From Reyranella sp. (GTDB lineage Bacteria > Pseudomonadota > Alphaproteobacteria > Reyranellales > Reyranellaceae), in the NCBI RefSeq assembly GCF_004296935.1, contig NZ_SCVH01000071.1, positions 1 through 55,848 on the forward strand: a DNA stretch of 55,848 nucleotides. The letters are read 5' to 3'. The notes beneath the pieces were generated by a model. That model saw only the letters and a program-made list of their open reading frames with translations, did not search any database and was not told the DNA's origin. Shown here one piece after another: positions 17,339 through 26,866 of the stretch; the first letter of the stretch is position 1, and every line of letters starts with the position of its first letter. A program made the position numbers and the translations under genes.

Positions 17339-18694
17339 ATAGCCGCTTCTACTGACGTGGCCATCGTCGGCTGCGGGCCGGTCGGCGCGCTGCTGGCCAA
17401 TCTGCTGGGCCAGGCCGGTCTGGCGGTCGACATCTACGACCGCGAGCGCGAAATCCATCCGCTGCCGCGCGCCGTGCATTTCGACGGCGAGGTCATGCGT
17501 ATCTTCCAATCGGTGGGCCTGGCCGACCGTGTCGCCGCCGCGGCGCGCGCCTCGTCCAAGGGTATGCACTTCGTCAACGCCGACCGCCGCACGCTCATGG
17601 TCCGCCGCGGCGTCGACGGTCCGGGCCCACATGGCTGGGCGGGCAACTGGTATTTCCATCAACCGGTTCTCGAAGAGACCCTGCGCGCTGGCATGGCGCG
17701 GTTTCCCAATGTGCGCGTCCATCTCGGCCATGAAATCGGCTCGGTCGATGACGTGGACGCCCGCTATGTGGTCGGCTGCGACGGCGCGCGCTCGCTGGTG
17801 CGCCGCGCGATCGGCAGCCGCCAGCACGACCTCGGCCTGCATCAGCCCTGGCTCGTGGTCGATCTGCTGTGCGACCTCGACCGGCCGCGCGTGTGCACCC
17901 TGCCCGATCACACCGTCCAGCTCTGCGATCCGGCCCGGCCGATGACGGTCGTGCATGTCGGCGGCCGGCGGTGGCGCTGGGAGATCATGCTGATGCCCGG
18001 CGATGATCAGGAACGATTGACCGAGCCGGAAATTTTCTGGCCGATGATCGAGCGCTGGCTGGGACCGGAGGACGCGCACATCGAACGCGCCGCCGTCTAC
18101 ACCTTTCATTCGGTCGTCCAGGAAGGCTGGCGCCAGGGCCGGCTGCTGCTGGCCGGCGATTCCTGCCACCAGACACCGCCGTTCCTCGGCCAGGGCATGT
18201 GCGCAGGTCTGCGCGATGCGGCCAACCTCGCCTGGAAGCTCGCTGCCGTCGTCAAGGACGGCGCCGACGATAGCCTGCTCGACACCTACGAGAGCGAACG
18301 CCTGCCGCACGTCCGCGTATTCATCGAGTTGGCGGTGAAGCTGGGTGCGGTGCTGCAGGAAACCGATCCGGCCGCAGCGGCAGCGCGCGACCAGCGCTTC
18401 GCCTCGGGAGCGGAGATGTTCGACTTCCCCCAGCCGCAGCTCGGGCCGGGCTGCCGCAGCGACGGGCCGCCGCCGGTCGGCACGATCTTCCCGCAACCGC
18501 GACTGACCGACGGCCGCCTCATGGACGAGGCAATCGGCCAGCGCTTCGCCATCGTCGGCGAAACGGCGTTGCTAAAACATCTGAGACCGGATGCCGTCCT
18601 CCTGCCCGGTGTCGGACAGGAGTGGCTCACCCAACACGGCGTGCGGGCCGCACTGCTGCGGCCCGACCGCTACATCTTCGCCGTCGCGGCTTAG
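17339..18694 (+). CDS. FAD-dependent monooxygenase (MhpA-like)
   Basis: A group A flavoprotein hydroxylase of about 450 residues. It has the FAD dinucleotide fold DVAIVGCGPVGALLANLLGQAG, a DG motif in VVGCDGARSLVRRAIG and the second FAD motif LLLAGDSCHQTPPFLGQGMCAGLRDAANLAWKL. The closest style is 3-(3-hydroxyphenyl)propionate hydroxylase (MhpA). The first standard start is GTG 17357, but GGGGGAG lies 7 bp before ATA 17339, which would restore residues ahead of the first strand, so I set the start there. Convergent with the DUF35 gene, 4-nt overlap. Confidence 0.88.
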   Translation: MAASTDVAIVGCGPVGALLANLLGQAGLAVDIYDREREIHPLPRAVHFDGEVMRIFQSVGLADRVAAAARASSKGMHFVNADRRTLMVRRGVDGPGPHGWAGNWYFHQPVLEETLRAGMARFPNVRVHLGHEIGSVDDVDARYVVGCDGARSLVRRAIGSRQHDLGLHQPWLVVDLLCDLDRPRVCTLPDHTVQLCDPARPMTVVHVGGRRWRWEIMLMPGDDQERLTEPEIFWPMIERWLGPEDAHIERAAVYTFHSVVQEGWRQGRLLLAGDSCHQTPPFLGQGMCAGLRDAANLAWKLAAVVKDGADDSLLDTYESERLPHVRVFIELAVKLGAVLQETDPAAAAARDQRFASGAEMFDFPQPQLGPGCRSDGPPPVGTIFPQPRLTDGRLMDEAIGQRFAIVGETALLKHLRPDAVLLPGVGQEWLTQHGVRAALLRPDRYIFAVAA

Positions 18695-19083
18695 GCCGGC
18701 GTGAACATCGGCAGCGGCGGCCCGCCGTCGGTCGGCTTGAAGACCAGCTTCACCGCCTGCTCGCACTTCAGCTTGTCGAAGTCGCAGTCGACGATGTTGG
18801 TCACCATGCGCGGGCCCTCGGCCAGGGTCACATAGGCCATGGCGTAGGGCACCGGGGCGCGGCGCATGACGCTGTAGGAATAGATCGTGCCCTTGCCCGA
18901 TGCCTCGATCCACTCCGTCTTGTCGCTGAAACAGAAGGGACAGATCGTGCGCGGATAGTGGTGCGCCTGGCCGCAGCCCGTGCACTTGCGCACCAGCAGC
19001 TTGCCCTTGGCGGCGGCATCCCAATAGGCCTGCGTCTCCTGGCTGACCGCCGGTGCCGGCAGCTTTCTTTCTTGCGCGGCCAT
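18691..19083 (-). CDS. Zn-ribbon/OB-fold protein (DUF35 / ChsH2-like)
   Basis: A 130-residue DUF35 protein: a helical N-terminus (TQAYWDAAAKGKLLVRKC), a four-Cys zinc ribbon (CTGC and CPFC separated by HYPRTI-type residues) and an OB-fold ending in VKLVFKPTDGG. Such proteins pair with thiolase-fold partners, for example ChsH2 with Ltp2 in sterol side-chain cleavage. The partner gene (19087-20259) lies directly upstream, 3 nt away, on the same strand. Confidence 0.9.
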   Translation of the reverse strand: MAAQERKLPAPAVSQETQAYWDAAAKGKLLVRKCTGCGQAHHYPRTICPFCFSDKTEWIEASGKGTIYSYSVMRRAPVPYAMAYVTLAEGPRMVTNIVDCDFDKLKCEQAVKLVFKPTDGGPPLPMFTPA

Positions 19084-19086
19084 GGC

Positions 19087-20259
19087 CTACTCCCTCTCCA
19101 GAATGACGGTGGCGCTGCCGTGGCGCAGGCCGAGCGAACCGCCCGTGCCATGCGCGACGGCGAGATTGCAGTTCTTCACCTGCACGGCGGGGTGGGCCTC
19201 GCCGCGCAGCTGGCGAACCGCCTCCAGCACCTTGGTGAGACCGCCGCGGTTGCCGGGGTGGTTGCTGCAAAGCCCGCCGCCGTCGGTGTTGAACGGCAGC
19301 TTGCCGGTGCCTGCGATCAGGTTGCCGTCGGCCACGAAGGCGCCGCCCTTGCCCTTCTCGCAGAAGCCGAGGTCTTCGAGTTGCATCAGCACCGTGATGG
19401 TGAAGCTGTCGTAGATCGAGGCGTACTTGATGTCAGCGGGCTTGACGCCCGCTTCGGCAAAGGCCGCCGCACCGCTCACGCGCGCGCCCGAGTAGGTGAG
19501 ATCGACCTTGCCGCCCATCTGCGTCTTGATGAACTCCCCGGCGCCGATCAGCTTGACCTTGGGCCGCTTGAGCTTGGCCGCGATCTCCGGCGCCACGACC
19601 ACGATCGCGCCGCCGCCATCGGTGATGACACAGCAGTCGAGCCGGTGCAGCGGATCGGAGATCATCGGCGAGTTCACGACCTCCTCGACCGTGACCACGT
19701 CGCGCAGCAGCGCGTGCGGATTGTGCTGGGCGTGATGCGAGGCCGCGACCTTGATCCAGGCGAGCTGTTCCGATGTCGTGCCGAACTCGTACATGTGGCG
19801 CATGGCGCACATGGCGTACATGTTCACCACCGTCGGCCCGTAGGGAAACTCGAAAGGCTCGTCCGGCGTCGGCGTGCCGCCGCGCGAGCGCGGCACCGTG
19901 CCGGTCGCCATGCCCTCGGCGCGCGGCCGGCCGGCGAGCGTGATCAGCGCCACCTTGCACTTGCCGGCGGCGATCGCCTCGGCGGCATGGCCGACATGGA
20001 GCACGTAGGAGGAGCCGCCGGTATCGGTCGAATCGACGTGGCGCGGCTTCAGCCCCATGTACTCGACCATAGACATCGGCCCCAGGCCGGGCGCGTCGCC
20101 GGCGCAGAAATAGCCGTCGACATCGTCCTTGGTGAGCCCGGCATCCTCGAGCGCACCCTTGGCGCACTGGGCGTGGATTTGCGCCAGCGAGATATCCTTG
20201 GCGAGCCGCGTTGGATGCTCGTAGATGCCGGCAATATAGGCTTTGCCCTTGATACTCAT
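19087..20259 (-). CDS. Thiolase-fold protein (SCP2/Ltp2-like, acetyl-CoA acetyltransferase family)
   Basis: A 390-residue thiolase-superfamily protein of the lipid-transfer (SCP2/Ltp) type. It starts MSIKGKAYIAGIYEHPTR and ends with CSNHPGNRGGL and AVAHGTGGSLGLRHGSA, the His-Gly motif of the active site. The nucleophilic Cys block of true thiolases is replaced by DSTDTGGSSYVLH, with no Cys. With the DUF35 gene downstream, a retro-aldolase acting on a CoA-bound side chain is more likely than thiolysis (inference). Confidence 0.88.
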   Translation of the reverse strand: MSIKGKAYIAGIYEHPTRLAKDISLAQIHAQCAKGALEDAGLTKDDVDGYFCAGDAPGLGPMSMVEYMGLKPRHVDSTDTGGSSYVLHVGHAAEAIAAGKCKVALITLAGRPRAEGMATGTVPRSRGGTPTPDEPFEFPYGPTVVNMYAMCAMRHMYEFGTTSEQLAWIKVAASHHAQHNPHALLRDVVTVEEVVNSPMISDPLHRLDCCVITDGGGAIVVVAPEIAAKLKRPKVKLIGAGEFIKTQMGGKVDLTYSGARVSGAAAFAEAGVKPADIKYASIYDSFTITVLMQLEDLGFCEKGKGGAFVADGNLIAGTGKLPFNTDGGGLCSNHPGNRGGLTKVLEAVRQLRGEAHPAVQVKNCNLAVAHGTGGSLGLRHGSATVILERE

Positions 20260-20385
20260 TGCTGGGCCGTCCCCCTGGTCATTGTGCGGTGCACATGTTG
20301 GGCGATTGGCGGCTCACAGGAAAGTGCGCTCTTTCGCTGCGAAAAATGGTGCTAGGCTCTGCGAAACAATCTGGGGGGCACGCTC

Positions 20386-21198
20386 ATGATTTTCCGGCTT
20401 CTTTCCATCATTACCGCGACCTGCCTGGCCTTGGCCGGTGCAGCCAATGCCCAAGGTAAGGCCGAGTTGCTGTGGTACAGCCAGGCCGCCTTCAAGCTCA
20501 CGACGCCCGGCGGCAAGGTGATCATGATCGATCCCTGGATCATGGGCGCCACCAAGATCCCGCCCGAGCTCAAGGACCTCGGCAAGATCGGCAAAGTCGA
20601 TCTCGTCCTGGTGACGCACGGCCACGGCGATCATCTCGGCGATGCGATCGAGATCTCCAAGACGAACAATGCGCCGCTCTGGGCGCCGGCCGGTCTCAAC
20701 CAGATGCTGCTGACGCTCGGCCTGATGCCCGCCAATCTCGTGCCGCGCATGAACAAGGGCGGCATCATCGAGCCCTTCCCCGGCGTCAAGATCACCATGG
20801 TGCGCGCCGAGCATTCCTCCGAGATGCTGCTCAAGGATCCCGTGACCGGCAAGAACACGACCTACAGTGCGGGCGAGCCGGTCGGCTTCATCATCGAGCT
20901 CGAGAACGGCTTCAAGATCTACCATATGGGCGACACCGGCCTGTTCGGCGACATGAAGCTGATCGGCGATTACTACAAGCCCGACCTGCTGCTGGTGCCG
21001 ATCGGCGGCCACTACGTCATGAACCCGAAGGACGCTGCCTACGCCACCAAGGAGCTGATCAAGCCCAAGATGGCCTGGCCCATGCACTACGCCAGCAACC
21101 CCTTCCTCAAGGGCACGCCGGCCGAATACAAGGCGGCGCTGGGCCAGACCTCGATCCAGGTGATCGACGCCGAGCCGGGCACCAAGAAGCAGTTCTAG
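20386..21198 (+). CDS. Secreted metal-dependent hydrolase (MBL fold, UPF0173-like)
   Basis: A 270-residue metallo-beta-lactamase-fold hydrolase with a signal peptide (MIFRLLSIITATCLALAGAANAQ). Metal ligands are in VTHGHGDHLGDAIE, VRAEHSSEM, HMGDTGLFGD and the C-terminal WPMHYASNP. Resembles the UPF0173/UlaG-like group; the periplasmic location is unusual for that group. Substrate unknown. Divergent from the thiolase-fold gene across 126 bp, which holds a GGGGGGC ribosome-binding site but no other obvious feature. Confidence 0.88.
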   Translation: MIFRLLSIITATCLALAGAANAQGKAELLWYSQAAFKLTTPGGKVIMIDPWIMGATKIPPELKDLGKIGKVDLVLVTHGHGDHLGDAIEISKTNNAPLWAPAGLNQMLLTLGLMPANLVPRMNKGGIIEPFPGVKITMVRAEHSSEMLLKDPVTGKNTTYSAGEPVGFIIELENGFKIYHMGDTGLFGDMKLIGDYYKPDLLLVPIGGHYVMNPKDAAYATKELIKPKMAWPMHYASNPFLKGTPAEYKAALGQTSIQVIDAEPGTKKQF

Positions 21199-21207
21199 TC
21201 GCCAGTC

Positions 21208-22422
21208 CTAGTCCCCCGCCACGTCGCGCGCACCCGGCGTGCGGGCCCGGAACTCCTCGGGCGCCTCGCGGCCGGCGTCGGTGAAGGCCTTCTTCACCGC
21301 CGCGACGTTGGGCCCGAAGATGCCCTTGCGGTTGTCCTTGGCCCACTGGTTCGAGTTGACGATGGTGTCGAGCGAACCCTGGAAGCGCGGCATCACGTAA
21401 CGCGCGAACAGCTCGTAGGACCTCAGCGTGCTTTCGCGGCTGGCCCATTCATGGGCGCGAAACAGCACGCCACCGAAGCCGCCGTTGGAATAGCCCAGAA
21501 GTCGCTCGATGCCCTTGGCCACGGTGTCGGGATTGCCCACGAGTGTCGTGCCCATCTTGACGCCGTCGCGCAGCGGATCGTCGGCGCGGCCCGGCGGCCG
21601 GCCCAGGGTGTCCTCGAAATAGGTCACGGTCTCGTTGCGTTCGCCGGCGTGGACCTCGCGCAGCGCCTGCTCGTCGTCCTCGGCCACATGCGCGTTCACC
21701 ACGACCCGCCATTTGGAGCGGTCGGCCTTGTGGCCGTGCTTGGCCGCAGTCTCCTCGTAGATGCCCCACTGCTTGCCCAGCATTTCCGGCCCGCCCGGAA
21801 TGCCGGCGCCGATCGACAATACGCCGAGCCCGTGCTTGCCGGCGGCGATCATGCCCGACGGCGTGATGGTACTGGCGCAGGCTATCGGGAAGTGCGGGTA
21901 GCTGTAGGGCGCCAGATGCAGGCGCGCTTCTTTCAGCTCGAACCAGTCCGTCTTCATGGTGACCGGCTCCTCGCACTTCAGCAGCGCCATGATGGCGGCC
22001 AGCGCCTCTTCCATGCGCGGCCGCTGGGTCGAGGGTCCGATGCCCATCATGTAGGCATCCGACGGCAGAGCGCCCGGGCCGCACCCCAGCATCGTGCGGC
22101 CGCGGGACATATGGTCGAGCTGCACGAAGCGGTTCGCGACCATCAGCGGGTGATGGTACGGCAGGCTGGTGACGCCCGAACCGAGGCGGATGTAGCGCGT
22201 GCGCTCGATGGCAGCGCCGATGAAGACTTCCGGCGAGGCGATGGTCTCCCAGCCGGCGGAATGATGCTCGCCGATCCAGGCCTCGTCATAGCCCAGCTCG
22301 TCGATCCACTCGATCAGCTCCATGTCGCGCGCCATGCCGAGCGTCGGATTCTCGCCGACGCGATGAAACGGCGCCAGGAAGATGCCGAATGTGAGCCCCT
22401 TGTGATTACCCGTCTGAGCCAT
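21208..22422 (-). CDS. LLM-class flavin-dependent oxidoreductase (bacterial luciferase-like)
   Basis: A 404-residue luciferase-like monooxygenase. N-terminal FGIFLAPFHRVGENPTL, then GYDEAWIGEHHSAGWETIASP, SGVTSLPYHHPLMVANRF and GRTMLGCGPGALPSDAYMMG follow the limonene 1,2-monooxygenase/alkanal monooxygenase pattern. It uses FMNH2 from a separate reductase to oxidise a terpene- or alkane-like substrate. The frame is open upstream, but MAQTGNHKGLTFG at 22422 is the fitting start. Divergent from the CoA-transferase pair. Confidence 0.9.
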   Translation of the reverse strand: MAQTGNHKGLTFGIFLAPFHRVGENPTLGMARDMELIEWIDELGYDEAWIGEHHSAGWETIASPEVFIGAAIERTRYIRLGSGVTSLPYHHPLMVANRFVQLDHMSRGRTMLGCGPGALPSDAYMMGIGPSTQRPRMEEALAAIMALLKCEEPVTMKTDWFELKEARLHLAPYSYPHFPIACASTITPSGMIAAGKHGLGVLSIGAGIPGGPEMLGKQWGIYEETAAKHGHKADRSKWRVVVNAHVAEDDEQALREVHAGERNETVTYFEDTLGRPPGRADDPLRDGVKMGTTLVGNPDTVAKGIERLLGYSNGGFGGVLFRAHEWASRESTLRSYELFARYVMPRFQGSLDTIVNSNQWAKDNRKGIFGPNVAAVKKAFTDAGREAPEEFRARTPGARDVAGD

Positions 22423-22474
22423 GAAGTCCCCGCGAAATTCGTCCGTAGACCGGCACAGTAGCACACGCCACGAT

Positions 22475-23578
22475 ATGCAGACGATGAGCGACGATACCGC
22501 CTTGCCGCTGGCCCGCTTCACGATCCTCGAGGTGAACGACACGAACGTGCCGCTCTGCCTTCGTCTGGCGACGTCGCTCGCCACCAAGATCGCGGCCGAT
22601 CTCGGCGCCGATGTGCTCAAGATTGAACCACCCGGCGGCGATCCGGTGCGCCGCGCGCCGCCGTTCCTGCCGCAGGGCGAAAGCGCGCTCTTCCAGTTCC
22701 TCAACACTTCCAAGCGCTCGCTGGTGCTCGACCTTGCCAGCGACGTGGGTCGCATCGCGCTGAAAGGCCTGCTCGACAAGGCCGGCGCCGTGCTGTTCGA
22801 GGAGCCGGCGGCCTCGGCACCGCTGCTACGTGCCTCGCGCGCGACTCCGATCGAGATCGCGGCGTTTCCGGTCGAGATGGACGCCGCCGGTCAGCCGGTG
22901 AGTGAGTTCGCCATCCTGGCAATGGGCGGCCTGCTGCACATGGTGGGCGAGCCCGAGCGCAAGCCGTTGCGACTAGGGGGCCACCAGGCCTCCTACGCCG
23001 CGGGCCTCACCGCCTTCACTGGCCTTGCCGCGGCGCTGGCCGCCCGCGCCGCCGGCCAGACTGCGCCCGATGTCCGCGTGTCGCTGGCCGAAGTGATGCA
23101 GTGGGTGAACTGGAAGGCCGCCTCAGGCGCCGACGCAAGCGGCATCTCGCCCGGCCGCGAAGGCAAAAACTCGGAGTTCCAGATCGTGCCGTGCCGCGAT
23201 GGCCACGTGGCCGTCGTCTACACCGCCACCCAGTGGCCGGCGACGCGCGCCCTGATCGGCGATCCGCGCCTCGGCGATCCCAGGTTCAGCACCCGCGCCG
23301 GCCGCCGCCAAAACATCGCCGAGCTGTATGAGATCATCGCGCCGTGGTTCGCCGACAAGACCCGCGCCGAGATTCAGACGACCGCCCAGGCCAAGGGCGT
23401 GCCGCTCGGACCGATCTTCTCCCCCGCCGAACTTTTGGAGACGGAGCAGTATGTCGCGCGCGGCTTCCTGGCCGAGATGGCGCATCCGAAGCTGGGCAAG
23501 CTCCGCCTGCCGCAATTGCCCGTGCAGTGGAATGGCCGTTCGTTTGCGCCAAAGCCAGCGCCGGAGTTGGCGGCATGA
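22475..23578 (+). CDS. Class III (CaiB/BaiF) CoA-transferase subunit lacking the catalytic Asp
   Basis: A 367-residue CaiB/BaiF-family protein (start at 22475 or the ATG at 22484). CoA-binding signatures: AADLGADVLKIEPPGGDPVR and FQFLNTSKRSLVLDL. Where family members have the catalytic Asp in VDVSL, this one reads VRVSLAE. The next gene overlaps it by 4 nt (ATGA) and keeps the Asp, so the two may form a heteromeric enzyme like BbsEF (inference). Confidence 0.88.
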   Translation: MQTMSDDTALPLARFTILEVNDTNVPLCLRLATSLATKIAADLGADVLKIEPPGGDPVRRAPPFLPQGESALFQFLNTSKRSLVLDLASDVGRIALKGLLDKAGAVLFEEPAASAPLLRASRATPIEIAAFPVEMDAAGQPVSEFAILAMGGLLHMVGEPERKPLRLGGHQASYAAGLTAFTGLAAALAARAAGQTAPDVRVSLAEVMQWVNWKAASGADASGISPGREGKNSEFQIVPCRDGHVAVVYTATQWPATRALIGDPRLGDPRFSTRAGRRQNIAELYEIIAPWFADKTRAEIQTTAQAKGVPLGPIFSPAELLETEQYVARGFLAEMAHPKLGKLRLPQLPVQWNGRSFAPKPAPELAA

Positions 23579-24702
23579 GTGCGCGTCCACTCGACAGCAT
23601 CCGCGTCCTCGACTTCGGGCTGCTCACGGCCGGCGCCAATACCTCCGCCATGCTGGCCGATCTCGGTGCCGACGTGATCAAGATCGAGTCGGGCGCCTAT
23701 CTCGATCCCTTCCGCGTCGTCGGCAAGCCTGACAACGATGACGGCTGGTGGAACCGCTCGCCGCAGTTCCGTTTCACCAACCGCAACAAGCGTGGCCTGG
23801 CACTCAACCTCAAGGATCCCGAGGGACAGCGCGTGATCCGCGAGCTCGCTGGCCATTGCGACGTCGTGGTCGAGAATTTCCGTCGCGGCGTGCTCGACCG
23901 CGCGGGCCTTGGCTACAATGACCTGAGCGCGATCAATCCGCGCCTCGTGTTCGCCGCCATTTCGAGCCAGGGCGACACCGGGCCGGAGCGCATGAACGTT
24001 TCGTTCGGCAGCACACTCGACGCGACCTCGGGCATCGCCTCTCTCACCGGCTACGAAGGCGAGGAGCCACGCATCTCCGGCATGGACGTGAACTATCCCG
24101 ACCAGATCGTGTCGCTGTTCGCTACCGGCATCGTGATCACGGCCGTCATGGAAGCGCGCCACACCGGCAAAGGCGCGTTTCTCGACTTCTCACAGCGCGA
24201 GGTGGCGTCTTTCACCCTGGGTGAGGAGATCCTCGTGGCCGCGGCCGATCCGGCACGGCCCAATGGCCGGCGCGGCAACCGGGAAGAAGGTGTGGCCCAG
24301 CAGGATGCCTATCGCTGCAAGGACGGGCGCTGGATCGCTCTCACCCTCGATAAGCCGGACGCCGGCCTCGAAGCCCTCTGCGCCAGCCACGACAGCGCCG
24401 CGGCCGTATCGGCGCTGCTGGCGCGCGGCATCGCCGCGGCCATCTGTAACGACGGCAACGATCTTCTGCGCAACACTGCCCTGCAGGGGGTGACGCTGGT
24501 TCGCGACGAGCGCGGTGGCCTGGTCAAAGGCCTGCCCTACCGCCTCGGTGGCAAGGGCATCAGCATCGAACGCCCCGGCCCCGATCTCGGCCAGCACACG
24601 AGCGAGGTGCTGCGCGAACTGCTGGGCTACGACGACGCACAATTGAAGAAGCTGGCCGAGGCGGGCGTCACTTCGACGACACCCGCAGTGGGAGAGGTTT
24701 GA
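23575..24702 (+). CDS. Class III (CaiB/BaiF) CoA-transferase subunit with catalytic Asp
   Basis: A 375-residue CaiB/BaiF CoA-transferase: MSARPLDSIRVLDFGLLTAG, LADLGADVIKIESG, RNKRGLALNLKDPEGQRVI and VVENFRRGVLDR. The catalytic Asp is retained in GKGAFLDFSQREV. It moves CoA between carboxylic acids by a glutamyl/aspartyl anhydride mechanism. ATG 23575 overlaps the upstream partner's stop; the nitronate monooxygenase starts 3 nt after its own stop, so one operon is likely. Confidence 0.92.
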   Translation: MSARPLDSIRVLDFGLLTAGANTSAMLADLGADVIKIESGAYLDPFRVVGKPDNDDGWWNRSPQFRFTNRNKRGLALNLKDPEGQRVIRELAGHCDVVVENFRRGVLDRAGLGYNDLSAINPRLVFAAISSQGDTGPERMNVSFGSTLDATSGIASLTGYEGEEPRISGMDVNYPDQIVSLFATGIVITAVMEARHTGKGAFLDFSQREVASFTLGEEILVAAADPARPNGRRGNREEGVAQQDAYRCKDGRWIALTLDKPDAGLEALCASHDSAAAVSALLARGIAAAICNDGNDLLRNTALQGVTLVRDERGGLVKGLPYRLGGKGISIERPGPDLGQHTSEVLRELLGYDDAQLKKLAEAGVTSTTPAVGEV

Positions 24703-24705
24703 GCC

Positions 24706-25686
24706 ATGGCACGCGCTGAAGTGAAGAAACTGATGGAGCGCATGGCGATTCCCGCCATCGCCGCGCCGATGTTCCTGGTCTCCAATCCCGCCCTCACCCT
24801 CGCCTGTTGTGCCGAGGGCCTCATGGGCAGCTTCCCCGCCCACGGCACGCGCAGCCGCGAGGAGTTCCAGGCCTGGCTCGACGAGATGCAGGAGGGCATG
24901 AAGCGGCTCGAGGATTCGGGTCAGACGCCCGCCCCCTGGGCGGTGAACCTGGTCGTCCACGCCTCCAACCCGCGCTACCCCGGCGACCTCGAACTGGTCG
25001 AGAAGTACAAGGTGCCGGTGGTGCTGACGTCGAAGGGCGCGCCGGGTGATGCGATCAAGCGCATCCATGGCTGGGGCGCAGTGGCGCTGCACGATATCGC
25101 CAACCGCCGCCACGCCGAAAAGGCACTGGAAGCCGGCGTCGACGGCGTGATCGCCGTGGCCGGTGGCGCCGGCGGCCATACCGGCACCATCAATCCCTTC
25201 GCCCTGATGAACGAGGTGCGCCAGTTGGGCGATCACTTCGCTGTCGTGCTGGCCGGCGGCCAGACCACCGGCCGCGACGTGCTGGCGGCCGAGGCGATGG
25301 GCGCCGACCTCGCCTATATCGGCACGCGCTTCATCGCGACCAAGGAAGCGATGGCGGTGCCTGCGCACAAGGACATGATCCTGAAGACCCGTGCCACCGA
25401 CGTCTTCCTCACCGCCTCGATCGACGGCGCGCCGGCCAACTGGCTGACGCCCAGCCTGGTGTCCGCCGGCATCGACCTCGATGTCTTGCGCACGACCTTG
25501 CCGGGCAAGATCGTGGCGGCATCGGAGAACAAGAAGCGCTGGAAGGACATCTATACGGCCGGTCACGGCGTCGGGAACATCGAGGACATTCCCACTGCCT
25601 CCGAGCTTTGCCGCCGCCTGATCCAGCAGTATCGCGAGGCGAAGTCTGAAATGGCGCACACCTTGGCCAAGTCAGTCGCGGCATAG
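24706..25686 (+). CDS. Nitronate monooxygenase
   Basis: A 326-residue FMN enzyme of the 2-nitropropane dioxygenase/nitronate monooxygenase family: IAAPMFLVSNPALTLACC, VVLTSKGAPGDAIKRIH and AGGAGGHTGTINPFALMNEV with the active-site His, then VLAGGQTTGRDVLAAEAMGADLAYIGTRF. It oxidises nitronates to carbonyls and nitrite; some members are enoyl reductases. GGGAGAGG is 8-9 bp upstream of ATG 24706. Confidence 0.93.
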   Translation: MARAEVKKLMERMAIPAIAAPMFLVSNPALTLACCAEGLMGSFPAHGTRSREEFQAWLDEMQEGMKRLEDSGQTPAPWAVNLVVHASNPRYPGDLELVEKYKVPVVLTSKGAPGDAIKRIHGWGAVALHDIANRRHAEKALEAGVDGVIAVAGGAGGHTGTINPFALMNEVRQLGDHFAVVLAGGQTTGRDVLAAEAMGADLAYIGTRFIATKEAMAVPAHKDMILKTRATDVFLTASIDGAPANWLTPSLVSAGIDLDVLRTTLPGKIVAASENKKRWKDIYTAGHGVGNIEDIPTASELCRRLIQQYREAKSEMAHTLAKSVAA

Positions 25687-25743
25687 ACTGGGGCCGCTCC
25701 CCTGCTCTAGGCTCCCCGCTTCCGAAGTCGGGGGAATATTCGC

Positions 25744-26856
<1,113 letters not shown>

Positions 26857-26866
26857 GGGAAGCGCC

